Of a stretch of 64,000 bases of DNA, positions 30,423-39,861 are shown piece after piece. The stretch covers positions 1,550,001-1,614,000 of the forward strand of contig OX337236.1 in assembly GCA_946965045.2 (NCBI GenBank), written 5' to 3'. This DNA comes from Epithemia pelagica. Lineage: Eukaryota; Bacillariophyta; Bacillariophyceae; Surirellales; Surirellaceae. How positions within the stretch are numbered: the first letter of the stretch is position 1; each line of letters starts with the position of its first letter. The notes under the pieces were generated by a model. That model was not told where the DNA came from. It saw only the letters and a program-made list of their open reading frames with translations, and made no database searches. Position numbers and translations under genes: made by a program.

Positions 30423-31322
30423 TTAGTCGGTCCACAACTTGCCACTGGGGTAAATGGTGTTGAGAGTGGACTGCGCAGCCAAAAAGCCCATGGCAGTGGA
30501 GGATCCAGCAATGCAGGATCCAACCATGTCAGGAGTACCATCCTTGATGCCGACCACGTCGATCAACCAGTTCTGAGTGGGAAGGTAGGCGGCGTCGGTT
30601 CCGACAAAAAAGGCCGTAGCACCTCCAATGGCCGTCGAAAGAGAGGCATCCGTCTTTTGGTTGTCAAAAGTGGGCTCTTCAATGTAGGTCAAAGGACCAC
30701 TGAGGATCGAACGTCCAACTCTCAAACCGAGGTAGAAGGCCACACCACAACCTGCCCATGTACCAAAAAAGACAGAGTTGAAAGGCAAGTTGGCACCTTG
30801 GAGGACATTCACCAAAGGCTGCCATGCAGTTCCGGAGCAAAAGGCGGCAGAGCCGAGCAAAATTCCGGTGTGCAATTCTTGAGTGAGGTTGATCTCAGAG
30901 TCGTAAACAGCCTTCTTGATTCCGTAGTATCCAACGTGACCGGCCAATACACCCAAAGCATCACCAAGTCCAGTGGTCACGGCAAAGTTGAACGAGTCGC
31001 CAGCATATCCCCATCCGTCGGCAACAACCGAGGCCGTTTGCCAGCCGAATCCAGCTGGGAAGATCTTGGATACGATCACTTCGCCAGTGTAGGTGAAACG
31101 GTCCAACACCGACGTGGTCTTGGCAGCTTCGGGCGCAGCTTCCGAGGCAGTGGCGTCGGCAGGTCGGACCGCCGATGAGTGGAATTGCCGACGGTCATCT
31201 TCTTCCTTCTTCTTGTTGTTCATGGGAGCCATGGACGAAGTTGAGCGAATGACAATGCCATTGCTACGACGAGCCAAGGCGGCGAGCATGGGACTACGAC
31301 GAAAGGCGACGGAGGAAATCAT
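30423..31322 (-). CDS. Conserved membrane protein with mitochondrial-type presequence
   Basis: 299 aa. The N terminus MISSVAFRRSPMLAALARRS has basic and hydroxylated residues and no acids, as in mitochondrial presequences. After a charged linker (about residues 40-70) several hydrophobic, Gly-rich segments follow (GLGDALGVLAGHVGYYGIKKA, HTGILLGSAAFCSGTAW, SVFFGTWAGCGVAFYLGL and AIGGATAFFVGTDAAYL). I do not recognise a named family. The repeated small-residue membrane helices suggest an inner-membrane protein conserved among stramenopiles, which is inference. The frame on the opposite strand is a shadow. Confidence 0.7.
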   Translation of the reverse strand: MISSVAFRRSPMLAALARRSNGIVIRSTSSMAPMNNKKKEEDDRRQFHSSAVRPADATASEAAPEAAKTTSVLDRFTYTGEVIVSKIFPAGFGWQTASVVADGWGYAGDSFNFAVTTGLGDALGVLAGHVGYYGIKKAVYDSEINLTQELHTGILLGSAAFCSGTAWQPLVNVLQGANLPFNSVFFGTWAGCGVAFYLGLRVGRSILSGPLTYIEEPTFDNQKTDASLSTAIGGATAFFVGTDAAYLPTQNWLIDVVGIKDGTPDMVGSCIAGSSTAMGFLAAQSTLNTIYPSGKLWTD

Positions 31323-32103
31323 TGTCACGGATGGAATGTTTTGAACTGTTGGAAGATATGAGCAACGGATTGGATCGAACCAGTGTTAGATTTATGACAA
31401 TATCTTGTTTGTGCAATGTCACGCAAAAGAGCCAACGGCAGCCAAAGCAAGATCGCAAGTTTTCGTGGCTCCGAGGTTACCTACCTACGGCAACTTGTCT
31501 TTTTGAGCTCCTTTGATGTGTGTCTCGCTCGTCGACGAGATTGCTTGTCGTCGATTTCCTCTGCGCAAGTTACAAGTAATGGTGTCTTGGACGCAACCAA
31601 GACATTTTGGAATACAACTCTGACGTTGCTACTCCTCTTCGTTTTCCCCCCATGCCGAAACTTCCGTCATCTCAACACGAAGTTTGCAAGAATCTTGGTC
31701 GCCCGAACAAATCGGTCACACAACCCATCATCTCCATATCCTCTTTGCTGTTTCGGTTATTCGATTTTCTATGAATGAATCACCACTCGATATTTCGTCA
31801 GCCTCTTGGTATTGTTGTCACGCGCGTCACAGATCCCATGATTGCTGAGACATGGACCGAAAGATTTTTCGTATTCAGTTCTCAAGAGTATATCGCCGGT
31901 CTCGGTATGAAGAATAGACGCGCGATTACACGTCACGTGACGCGGCAACGCGCAAAATACGTAAGAAATACGAGTAATAGACTCCGTACGAAAATGCAAT
32001 TGCGTTTGCGTTCTCCCTTTCTTTCTTTTTCGCGTTCCGATTTCGCTTTTCGGCTTTGACGAGTCAGTTCCACTGTACAGATTTCTGTATTCTGTTCTAC
32101 TCG
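31323..32103. other. intergenic upstream of the mitochondrial-type gene
   Basis: About 780 bp. No RNA gene, repeat or coding frame can be defended before the inverted repeat at 32104. Confidence 0.4.
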
Positions 32104-32133
32104 TACAAGCTGGTTCGAGACGAAACCTGCATG
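32104..32133 (+). repeat. 30-bp inverted repeat, left copy
   Basis: Begins TACAAGCTGGTTCGAGAC and is perfectly matched in inverse orientation at 42932-42961. The TA at the outer edge is present in both copies. See the candidate element 32106-42959. Confidence 0.9.
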
Positions 32134-32328
32134 GCCTAAATAGTGTCGGAAAAACTAACAATAAAGTAGGACTACACTTTAGCCGACAGTTTCCTAGCGT
32201 TCTGGTTTGCCTTCGGGTTTTTAGGTTACGAGCTTGCCCTCACATTTTGTCACGCATTTCATTCAAAAAGCAAATATCGATAACGATTAGTGACCGCTTC
32301 CCATGACGATGGCCGTCGTAGGCCCTTC

Positions 32329-32399
32329 GATGCGACACCACCCCTCCAGACTTTTAGTATAGGTGTAATATAACAATGCTAGAACGGTGGTGTCGCATC
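32329..32399. repeat. hairpin-forming inverted repeat
   Basis: GATGCGACACCACC (32329-32342) and its perfect reverse complement (32386-32399) enclose a 43-nt loop. Confidence 0.8.
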
Positions 32400-32448
32400 A
32401 AACGACCTGCATCTCGTGTTATACCAGTAGTTACTAGCTAGTAGTGCT

Positions 32449-34352
32449 TTGCAACCTGAAACAACAGCAGCCGAAGACGAAGAAGAAGAAGAGAGTCGCC
32501 GTCATCCTCCCAACCCTTGCAACCTGAGACAACAGCAGCCGAAGACGAAGAAAAAGAGAGTCGCTGTCATCCTCCCAACCCTTGCAACCTGAAACAACAG
32601 CAGCCGAAGAAGAAGAAGAAGAAGAAGAAGAAGAAGAAGAAGAAGAAGAAGAAGAAGAAGAAGAAGAAGAAGAAGAAAAAGAAGAAAAAGAAGAAAAAGA
32701 AGAAAAAGAAGAAAAAGAAGAAAAAGAAGAAGAAGAAGAAGAAGAAGACGAGAGTCGCCGCCATGCTCCCAACCCTTCTTGCAACCTGACACAACAGCAG
32801 CCAAAGAAGAAGAAGACGAGAGTCGCCATCATCCTCCCAACCCTTCTTGCAACCTGAAACAACAGCAGCCGAAGAAGAAGAAGAAGAGAGTCGCCGTCAT
32901 CCTCCCAATCCTTGCAACCTGAAACAACAGCAGCCGAAGAAGAAGAAGAAGAGAGTCGCCGTCATCCTCCCAACCCTTGCAACCTGAAACAACAGCAGCC
33001 GAAGAAGAAGAAGAAGAAAAAGAAGAAGAGAGTCGCCGTCATCCTCCCAACCCTTGCAACCTGAAACAACAGCAGCCGAAGAAGAAGAAGAAGAAGACGA
33101 GAGTCGCCATCATCCTCCCAACCCTTGCAACCTGAAACAACAGCAGCCGAAGAAGAAGAAGAAGAAGAAGAGAATCGCCGTCATCCTCCCAACCCTTGCA
33201 ACCTGAAACAACAGCAGCCGAAGACGAAGAAGAAGAAGAGAGTCGCCGTCATCCTCCCAACCCTTGCAACCTGAAACAACAGCAGCCGAAGACGAAGAAG
33301 AAGAAGACGAGAGTCGCCATCATCCTCCCAACCCTTGCAACCTGAAACAACAGCAGCCAAAGAAGAAGAAGAAGAAAAAGAAGAAGACGAGAGTCGCCGT
33401 CATCCTCCAAACCCTTGCAACCTGAAACAACAGCAGCCGAAGAAGAAGAAGAAGAAGACGAGAGTCGCCGTCATCCTCCCAACCCTTGCAACCTGAAACA
33501 ACAGCAGCCGAAGAAGAAGAAGAAGAAGAAGAAGAAGACGAGAGTCGCCGTCATCCTCCCAACCCTTGCAACCTGAAACAACAGCAGCCGAAGAAGAAGA
33601 AGAAGAAAAAGAAGAAGAGAGTCGCCGTCATCCTCCCAACCCTTGCAACCTGAAACAACAGCAGCCGAAGAAGAAGAAGAAGAAGAAGAAGAAGACGAGA
33701 GTCGCCGTCATCCTCCCAACCCTTGCAACCTGAAACAACAGCAGCCGAAGAAGAAGAAGAAGAAGAAGAGAATCGCCGTCATCCTCCCAACCCTTGCAAC
33801 CTGAAACAACAGCAGCCGAAGACGAAGAAGAAGAAGAGAGTCGCCGTCATCCTCCCAACCCTTGCAACCTGAAACAACAGCAGCCGAAGACGAAGAAGAA
33901 GAAGACGAGAGTCGCCATCATCCTCCCAACCCTTGCAACCTGAAACAACAGCAGCCAAAGAAGAAGAAGAAGAAAAAGAAGAAGAAGAGAGTCGCCGCCA
34001 TCCTCCCAACCCTTCTTGCGACCTGAAACAACAGCAGCCGAAGAAGAAGAAGACGAGAGTCGCCGTCATCCTCCCAACCCTTGCAACCTGAAACAACAGC
34101 AGCCGAAGAAGAAGAAGAAGAAGAAGAAGAAGAAGAAGAAGACGAGAGTCGCCGTCATCCTCCCAACCCTTGCAACCTGAAACAACAGCAGCCGAAGAAG
34201 AAGAAGAAGAAGAAGAAGAAGAAGACGAGAGTCGCCGTCATCCTCCCAACCCTTGCAACCTGAAACAACAGCAGCCGAAGAAGAAGAAGAGAATCGCCGT
34301 CATCCTCCCAACCCTTGCAACCTGAAACAACAGCAGCCGAAGGAGAAGAAGA
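32449..34352. repeat. GAA-rich minisatellite, about 25 units
   Basis: The unit is about 65-80 bp: GCAACCTGAAACAACAGCAG, CCGAAG, a variable (GAA/GAC)n run, then GAGAGTCGCCGTCATCCTCC and CAACCCTT. Unit length varies mainly through the GAA run, which expands to about 145 nt at 32605-32750 with interspersed AAAAAG. The plus strand of each run is all purine. Degenerate units continue to about 34640. Open frames through the array are by-products of the triplet structure. Confidence 0.95.
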
Positions 34353-34554
34353 ACTGTCATCTTGTATCATTGCCGATCACCTCGTCTTTCCCCAGCAGCA
34401 GTAGCATTAACCACAACTACCTATAGTACAACAACTGCAAGAGTCGCCGTCATCCTCCCAACCCTTGCAGCCATCATCATCGTCATCCTCTGGAAGAACA
34501 GCAGCCAAAGAAGAAGAAGAGAGTCGCCGTCATCCTCCCAACCCTTGCAACAAC

Positions 34555-34603
<49 letters not shown>
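34555..34603. repeat. (CAT)n microsatellite
   Basis: About 16 CAT triplets within the degenerate end of the minisatellite, 107 bp before the transposase ATG. Confidence 0.9.
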
Positions 34604-34605
<2 letters not shown>

Positions 34606-34709
34606 CTGAAACAACAGCAGCCGAAGAAGAAGAAGAACTGTCGTCTCGTATCATTGTCGATCACCTCGTCCATCTCCTCGTCTGTCTCGTTCGCTGTGTC
34701 GTCAACACG

Positions 34710-37700
34710 ATGAAAGATCCTCCATCAAAGAAGCTTTACGACAAGGTTATCCAGGAATTCGCGCATCGCGTCACTCCGAGTGGCTTTCCATGGAGAGGCA
34801 ATTGGATCGTTGATGAGCAGATTGCATTATTCTTGGCGCAATGGGTACCCGACCTAAAAAGTGCGTACGAGCTCAACCAAGCTCTGATGCGTTCAGCCTC
34901 ATTGAAAATTTTACTTCAGCAGAAGTCACGCAACGAAAAGGGTGTCTATCGATTTCAATTTCGGTGCCGTGAAGGAAGGAAGTGTTTCTATTTTGTCGCA
35001 TCAAACGATGAACCACCCAACTTCAAACATACTGCTGATGAGTGGAAGGCCTTTGCGTCCACGATATACTATCGAGCAAGCTCACGGAACAGGAACAAAC
35101 GGAAAAACCAAGCCACACCATCCAAAGATGATGATACCATTTCGACGTGTAGCGAAACAGTCGTCACGACACCAACAGATGCATCCAGTCATGTTGAACA
35201 TGGCGACAGAGTACCAAGCCCAGGAAGTCTATCAAACGAAAGTATCCCGGAGAACAACAGCAACAGTGATGATACGAACAATGGTTCCAGCAATCAAACA
35301 AATTTCTCGTCTATCCAGCATGTTGTTGCGATGGGTGTCTGCAATTTCTTTGGTGGAAGACGAGGACATGGTGGTGAATTAACAAGAGACAAGTTGGAGA
35401 GATGGATCAAAAGCCTTCTCGAAGCTGAGAACTCGTATGACAAGATGATGCGTATGGTGAACAAGGCAAACGAAGAACCTCCACCACGAGCCTGGATCCC
35501 AAAGATCCTGACAAAAGCTCGTATGCTCCGACGGGCGTATCAGCTTGCGCTGCAAACGATGGAGGCAGGTGCAACATGGGGTTCATGCTGTGATACGGTC
35601 ATCGCTGAGTTCAGACACACGAATGCTAACTTATCAGTTTTGCGCAATTCTCGGACACTGCAAGAATGGAATATACAGTTCCGAACGCGGGAAGGCTTCC
35701 CTCATCCGAGCCCATATGTTGAGAGAGGCAAAAGACCGTGCCCCTTCCTTTTTGAAATATTTCCTGAAGCCCTTAAAACCTTTCAAGATTGGGCAAGCAA
35801 GCGCCTTGAAGAACTGTCCTGTGAACTGGCGGCTGGCTACATCAGGGCGCAACTGATCCCGGCAATATATGAGAAGGAGCGTGCTAACCGTCGGGAGCAG
35901 GATCGTGTGCTCACTCTGGATGAATTTAGGTCTTCAATCAGGATGACAACTGTTTCATTTTCCACAGCTTCAAGAATCCTAAGCTTTGCTGGTTTCCGCT
36001 TCTCCGACACCAAGAAGACCTATTACAACGATCGGCATGAGCACCCAGAAAACGTGGACTTTGAGGTGGAAAAACTTGCGCACCGGTGGGTCCAGATTCC
36101 AGTCGAAGAGGCAATCAGACTCGAGAATTGCGACAGTGCTTCGCGTCTCATGAAAGATGTCTGGGCGTTTGAGTTCACCGACCCAAAGAACAACAAACGA
36201 ATGCGCGAATACCACATCGATTGTTTCCCAGAAGTCTTCTTTGAGTACGTCAAAGAAGAGAACAAGCCTTTTGGGGGGAACTTGTCGCACAAATTCCCCA
36301 GCACTGATCGTCGCCCTGTCATGATCATTGGCCAAGATGAAGCCGTCTTCAAGCAGTGGTCATTTTCCAAGAAGTCGTGGCATGACCACAGAGGGCGTGG
36401 ATTACTTTTACCGAAAGATGATGGACATGGCATCATGCTAAGTGCATTTGTCGGTCGAGTTTGGGGATTCTACTTGGACAATGAGGGTGAAGTTTCCATG
36501 CTCACTCGGGATGTGATTGCGGAGATCAACAATGCACGGAGAGATCAGGTGTACTTGGCCAAGGACTCAGCACAAAAAGTTCTTGGCGGTTGCGCGAAGC
36601 GACTACAACAAATTACGGACGCAAGCCCTTTCTGCACATTTTTTGACTACGGTACAAATAACGATGGCTATTGGACCTACGACACAATGGCATTGCAACT
36701 CGAGGACTTAGTTGATTGTTTGAAAGTCCTTTTCCCAGACTTTGACTTTGTCTTTCTTTTTGATCACAGCAGCAATCACGGAAAGAAACAGCAAGATGGC
36801 CTCAATGAGAAAGGGATGAATATAGATTGGGGCGGTGCAGTGGCAAAGATGCATGATACCGTTGTTGAGTCTGTTGGGCCATTCACGCACCCACACTGCC
36901 TTCAACCTGGGTCGACACAATGCATGATCTACACGGAAGAGGATCGTGGTCCTTTCTCGTACAAGCAGTCTCCGCTCACAGATGAGCAGCGAGAAACTAT
37001 GAAGTATGATCGTGTGAACCCAGATGAAACAAAGAAACACAATATCACCAAACAAGAACTGGTGAATCAGCTGGTTCAGAACGAAATTGCACAAGGAGCT
37101 CATTTCGGTGATCGAGACGTCCAAGCCTACCTATCGAAGTCCTTTTCTCAGCTCCAAGGTATGTCAAGAGCAAAAGAACTTCCCGTGGAGGAGCAGCGAC
37201 CTGTGATGGAGCAGGGATGGCTTGGGCAACCAAAGGGTCTGATGCAAGTGCTGTGGGAGCGCGGGTTCATTGACCCGGCAAACGCCAAGAAGTACGTCAA
37301 GGACAAGCGTGCAGCGTGGTTAGATGAGACAGGCAAGGAGGTCCGAGACGACAAGATCGCAGAGTACCAAAAGTATTCCCTGACTTACCTCATGGGAAAA
37401 TGCGAGGACTTCAAGGAAGAGAAGTCAGCACTGGAACAGCTTGCAGCAGATCTCTCGACCCGATACAATAGGATGATTAGAATCATGGCATCAACCAAGT
37501 TCCACTGCGAGTTTGCTGGCGAAGGAATAGAATATGGCTGGGGCTTTGCAAAAAGAGTGTTCCGAAGCATGAAGAGGTTGGAGAAAGACTCAAAAGACAA
37601 CTTCGTGTCGTGTGTGCGAAAGAGTATTGACAAAGTCTCGTTGAGCACAATGCGTAAGTTTGGAGCAAAAGCACGGCGGTACATGCTAACGTACCACTTG

Positions 37701-37865
37701 TTTGACAATCACAGAACAGATGCAATGTTTGAAAGTGATGGTCTATCATACGCAGAGATTGAAAAGTATGTCGATCGAACGATGAAGACCCATCGTTGCA
37801 CTCTTGATCAGGAGCATTCATTCATTCAGAAAGCCTGGAAAGAGTCACAAGAAGCTGAACGATGA
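34710..37865 (+). CDS. DDE-superfamily transposase (IS630/Tc1-mariner related)
   Basis: 1,051 aa from the ATG at 34710; the frame is open further upstream only by passing through repeat sequence. The catalytic core reads PVMIIGQDEAVFKQWSFSKK (first Asp, residue 543), FVFLFDHSSNHGKKQQDGLN (second Asp, residue 685) and STKFHCEFAGEGIEYGWGFA (Glu, residue 941). KGLMQVLWERGFIDP lies between the last two. These blocks are those of the eukaryotic 'DDE superfamily endonuclease' proteins related to IS630. The C-terminal MRKFGAKARRYMLTYHLF is also typical. The N-terminal 500 residues contain no recognised DNA-binding domain, although helical, basic segments exist. The frame is intact, so the gene may be active or domesticated. 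No introns are needed. Confidence 0.85.
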   Translation: MKDPPSKKLYDKVIQEFAHRVTPSGFPWRGNWIVDEQIALFLAQWVPDLKSAYELNQALMRSASLKILLQQKSRNEKGVYRFQFRCREGRKCFYFVASNDEPPNFKHTADEWKAFASTIYYRASSRNRNKRKNQATPSKDDDTISTCSETVVTTPTDASSHVEHGDRVPSPGSLSNESIPENNSNSDDTNNGSSNQTNFSSIQHVVAMGVCNFFGGRRGHGGELTRDKLERWIKSLLEAENSYDKMMRMVNKANEEPPPRAWIPKILTKARMLRRAYQLALQTMEAGATWGSCCDTVIAEFRHTNANLSVLRNSRTLQEWNIQFRTREGFPHPSPYVERGKRPCPFLFEIFPEALKTFQDWASKRLEELSCELAAGYIRAQLIPAIYEKERANRREQDRVLTLDEFRSSIRMTTVSFSTASRILSFAGFRFSDTKKTYYNDRHEHPENVDFEVEKLAHRWVQIPVEEAIRLENCDSASRLMKDVWAFEFTDPKNNKRMREYHIDCFPEVFFEYVKEENKPFGGNLSHKFPSTDRRPVMIIGQDEAVFKQWSFSKKSWHDHRGRGLLLPKDDGHGIMLSAFVGRVWGFYLDNEGEVSMLTRDVIAEINNARRDQVYLAKDSAQKVLGGCAKRLQQITDASPFCTFFDYGTNNDGYWTYDTMALQLEDLVDCLKVLFPDFDFVFLFDHSSNHGKKQQDGLNEKGMNIDWGGAVAKMHDTVVESVGPFTHPHCLQPGSTQCMIYTEEDRGPFSYKQSPLTDEQRETMKYDRVNPDETKKHNITKQELVNQLVQNEIAQGAHFGDRDVQAYLSKSFSQLQGMSRAKELPVEEQRPVMEQGWLGQPKGLMQVLWERGFIDPANAKKYVKDKRAAWLDETGKEVRDDKIAEYQKYSLTYLMGKCEDFKEEKSALEQLAADLSTRYNRMIRIMASTKFHCEFAGEGIEYGWGFAKRVFRSMKRLEKDSKDNFVSCVRKSIDKVSLSTMRKFGAKARRYMLTYHLFDNHRTDAMFESDGLSYAEIEKYVDRTMKTHRCTLDQEHSFIQKAWKESQEAER

Positions 37866-38507
37866 AACCAAGACTATATAGATAAATATCATAGCGTTGT
37901 TTTATCTGCATGAACTACTACTAGACAACAAGACTTTCACCTGATCTATAAAAGGAAACCTTGGACAACGCGGGACATTGAGGTTCTGGCTAAAATATCA
38001 AAATGGTGCTGTACAGTATATACTGGAAAATAGCTTAGTCATTCTCATTTCTGTATGGTATAGTGGTAGAGCGCCACCATGACGGTGAACCCGTCAGCAG
38101 GAGGTCAGGGGATCGATTCCCTCAGGCAACTTTAAGTTCAAGATCCCCGATTCTCGGTGGGCCGCCATATTTGGGGTTTATGGTACAAGACGTTTCCCCG
38201 CTGTCGAGAGAGTCCCCCCTTCATCAGATTTGCGTACAGCAGCCGGCCGCTTGGTCCTTGTGTATAGACACTCAGGGACCCACCTCCTCCGTTGCGCACA
38301 TCATTCTTTTGTGTCGGCTGATAAACTAGTCAAATGTGCTTATTCAATTGGGGTTTGAGACAATTATAATTTTATCTACTCCGGTCTCTAATCCCTAGTT
38401 CCGGATGAAAAGTTATTCAGTCATCACGATTAGGCTGACGTTCGTGGTTATTTCTTCAGCATCGAGGTTCATCCGGTTCACTATTGCTTGCTGTTCGATT
38501 CTCATCC
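37866..38507. other. intergenic with tRNA-like segment
   Basis: Between two convergent 3' ends. It holds the tRNA-like sequence at 38050-38131 and nothing else recognisable. Confidence 0.5.
38050..38131 (+). ncRNA. tRNA-like sequence (tRNA pseudogene or SINE head)
   Basis: A perfect A-box TGGTATAGTGG (38056-38066) is followed by a 5-bp anticodon-like stem TGACG/CGTCA with a 7-nt loop GTGAACC, and a near-perfect B-box GGATCGATTCC (consensus GGTTCGANNCC). The acceptor stem does not pair well and the T-loop starts with A, so a functional tRNA is unlikely. The apparent anticodon would be GAA (Phe), but surrounding bases do not fit tRNA-Phe. A Pol III-transcribed SINE head or decayed tRNA is the better reading. 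Confidence 0.5.
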
Positions 38508-39731
38508 TCACCAACATTGGAGGAAGACGGCTTCTCCGGATGGGGCCTCTCCATCTCCGTCGGTTTCTGTAATGGTACCCTCCACGAGTTCGGCTTCTGC
38601 TTCTTCCTCATCATCGTCCTCGTCGACTCTTTCCGTACTGTAGGTATTCTCCGATGGATGCACTTCATTAGATTGCCAGTTCCGAGCTGGTACCAGCTGT
38701 GGATCTCACACGGTGGGTTGTTTTCAGTTGCGTTTTCCTCGACCCGTTTGTTCGGGTGACTCAACTTCTTGGCCCGTCCATGTATTGGACAGTTTGGACA
38801 GCTCCAAATTGCGTTTCTTGTTGCTGCTGTTGTTGTTATTTGTAGTACTGCGTAATGACAAATCCATCGGTTGGTTGTCATCTTCGGATGCTTCGTCCGA
38901 TGCACTCCTTGGTTTGGAATCCACCACAACAACAGGCGCATCTTTGTTTGAGTTTGTAGTCTCGGTTGCGTCCACTTCCATGGATTCCGTATCGTTTGAC
39001 TGTTTCTCTGTACTAGGTTGTTGTTGTGATTTGGGAGTGTCCACATCCATTGATTCCACAGGATCCGACTGTTTCTCTGTAATGGTTTGTATCAATCAAG
39101 CGTTGTTGGACAATCGTACCCGACTCAGAATCCAAGACAAATTCCGATTGCAAGGCCAATTGCAGTGGAAACGACGACGACGACGATGGATTGCTGGCAC
39201 TGTCCTGATTCATTGTACCAAAGGGCAATGGTGTCCCCAACCACGAGGGTGCGGGAGGCAATCCGGGAGGTGTCAAGACGACACGCAAATTCAAGATCAA
39301 GCGATATCGTATGGTACCACGATCCGTCCATTCCACACGCGTCGTGACGGGTTGTTCTTGTGATTGTTTCGGTCGGCTGGATTGGAGGTTGCTGCCGACG
39401 ACGACGATGCAAAGACCAATCGTCCACTTTGCAAGTTCGACTGCAATTGACCAATCCAAAACCCGACAACTTGTGCGTAGGGCGATTTACCTCGAACCAG
39501 GCCAGCATAGACATCGGTAGCCTGTTGCGGCGGATTGGCCGTTTGGGACGACAATTCATTGACATCATTGGCCCCACAATTGTATTGATTGTAATAATCC
39601 GAGTGATAGAGTCGACCATCTTGGTTGTTGTCGTCGTCAACACGAATTTGAGGATGTGAATGAATGAGGCCACAAAAACTGATTCCAATACCAATCGCTC
39701 CCAGACATCCCCATCACAGAAAATTTTTCAT
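38508..39731 (-). CDS. Putative secreted protein with acidic low-complexity C terminus, multi-exon, model uncertain
   Basis: Coding character moves between frames in a way that GT-AG introns can explain. Start MKNFL at 39731. A TGA follows at 39714-39716 unless a 39-nt intron removes it; reading past it gives WGCLGAIGIGISFCGLIHS, a good signal-peptide core. Next comes GRLYHSDYYNQYNCGANDVN and QATDVYAGLVRGKSPYAQVV. A further junction leads to VEWTDRGTIRYRLILNLRVV, then a 43-nt intron (GTACGA...TTACAG) leads to the repeats EKQSDPVESMDVD and EKQSNDTESMEVD. A last 57-nt intron leads to the acidic end (DEDDDEEEAEAE, stop TGA at 38508-38510). No family is recognised. Exon boundaries are tentative. 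Confidence 0.45.
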
Positions 39732-39861
39732 TTCGAGAAATTGACGCTTACGAGGAGTATTTTTTGGCGCGTGGTAGACTTCAGAGAACCTATTCTAGCT
39801 TAAAATAAAGAAAAAAGAAATGTCCCATTCTTGCGGATATTGAATCTGTCAATCAACCACG

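Noticed and set aside
30414-31178. 254-residue plus-strand frame over the mitochondrial-type gene
   Set aside because: Shadow of the minus-strand gene; Ser/Arg/Gly-rich with no domain.
32434-32862. Poly-Lys, poly-Glu, poly-Phe and poly-Ser reading frames in the minisatellite
   Set aside because: They are translations of GAA runs in six frames; no start context or conserved flanks.
34362-34709. N-terminal extension of the DDE transposase through the repeat zone
   Set aside because: It reads through minisatellite and (CAT)n sequence; the first proper ATG is 34710.
38050-38131. Functional tRNA-Phe(GAA)
   Set aside because: Acceptor stem does not pair, T-loop starts with A instead of T, and position 37 is C.
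39297-39460. Frameshift mutation in the 38.5-39.7 kb gene
   Set aside because: Short GT-AG introns can restore the frame, so a broken gene is not required.
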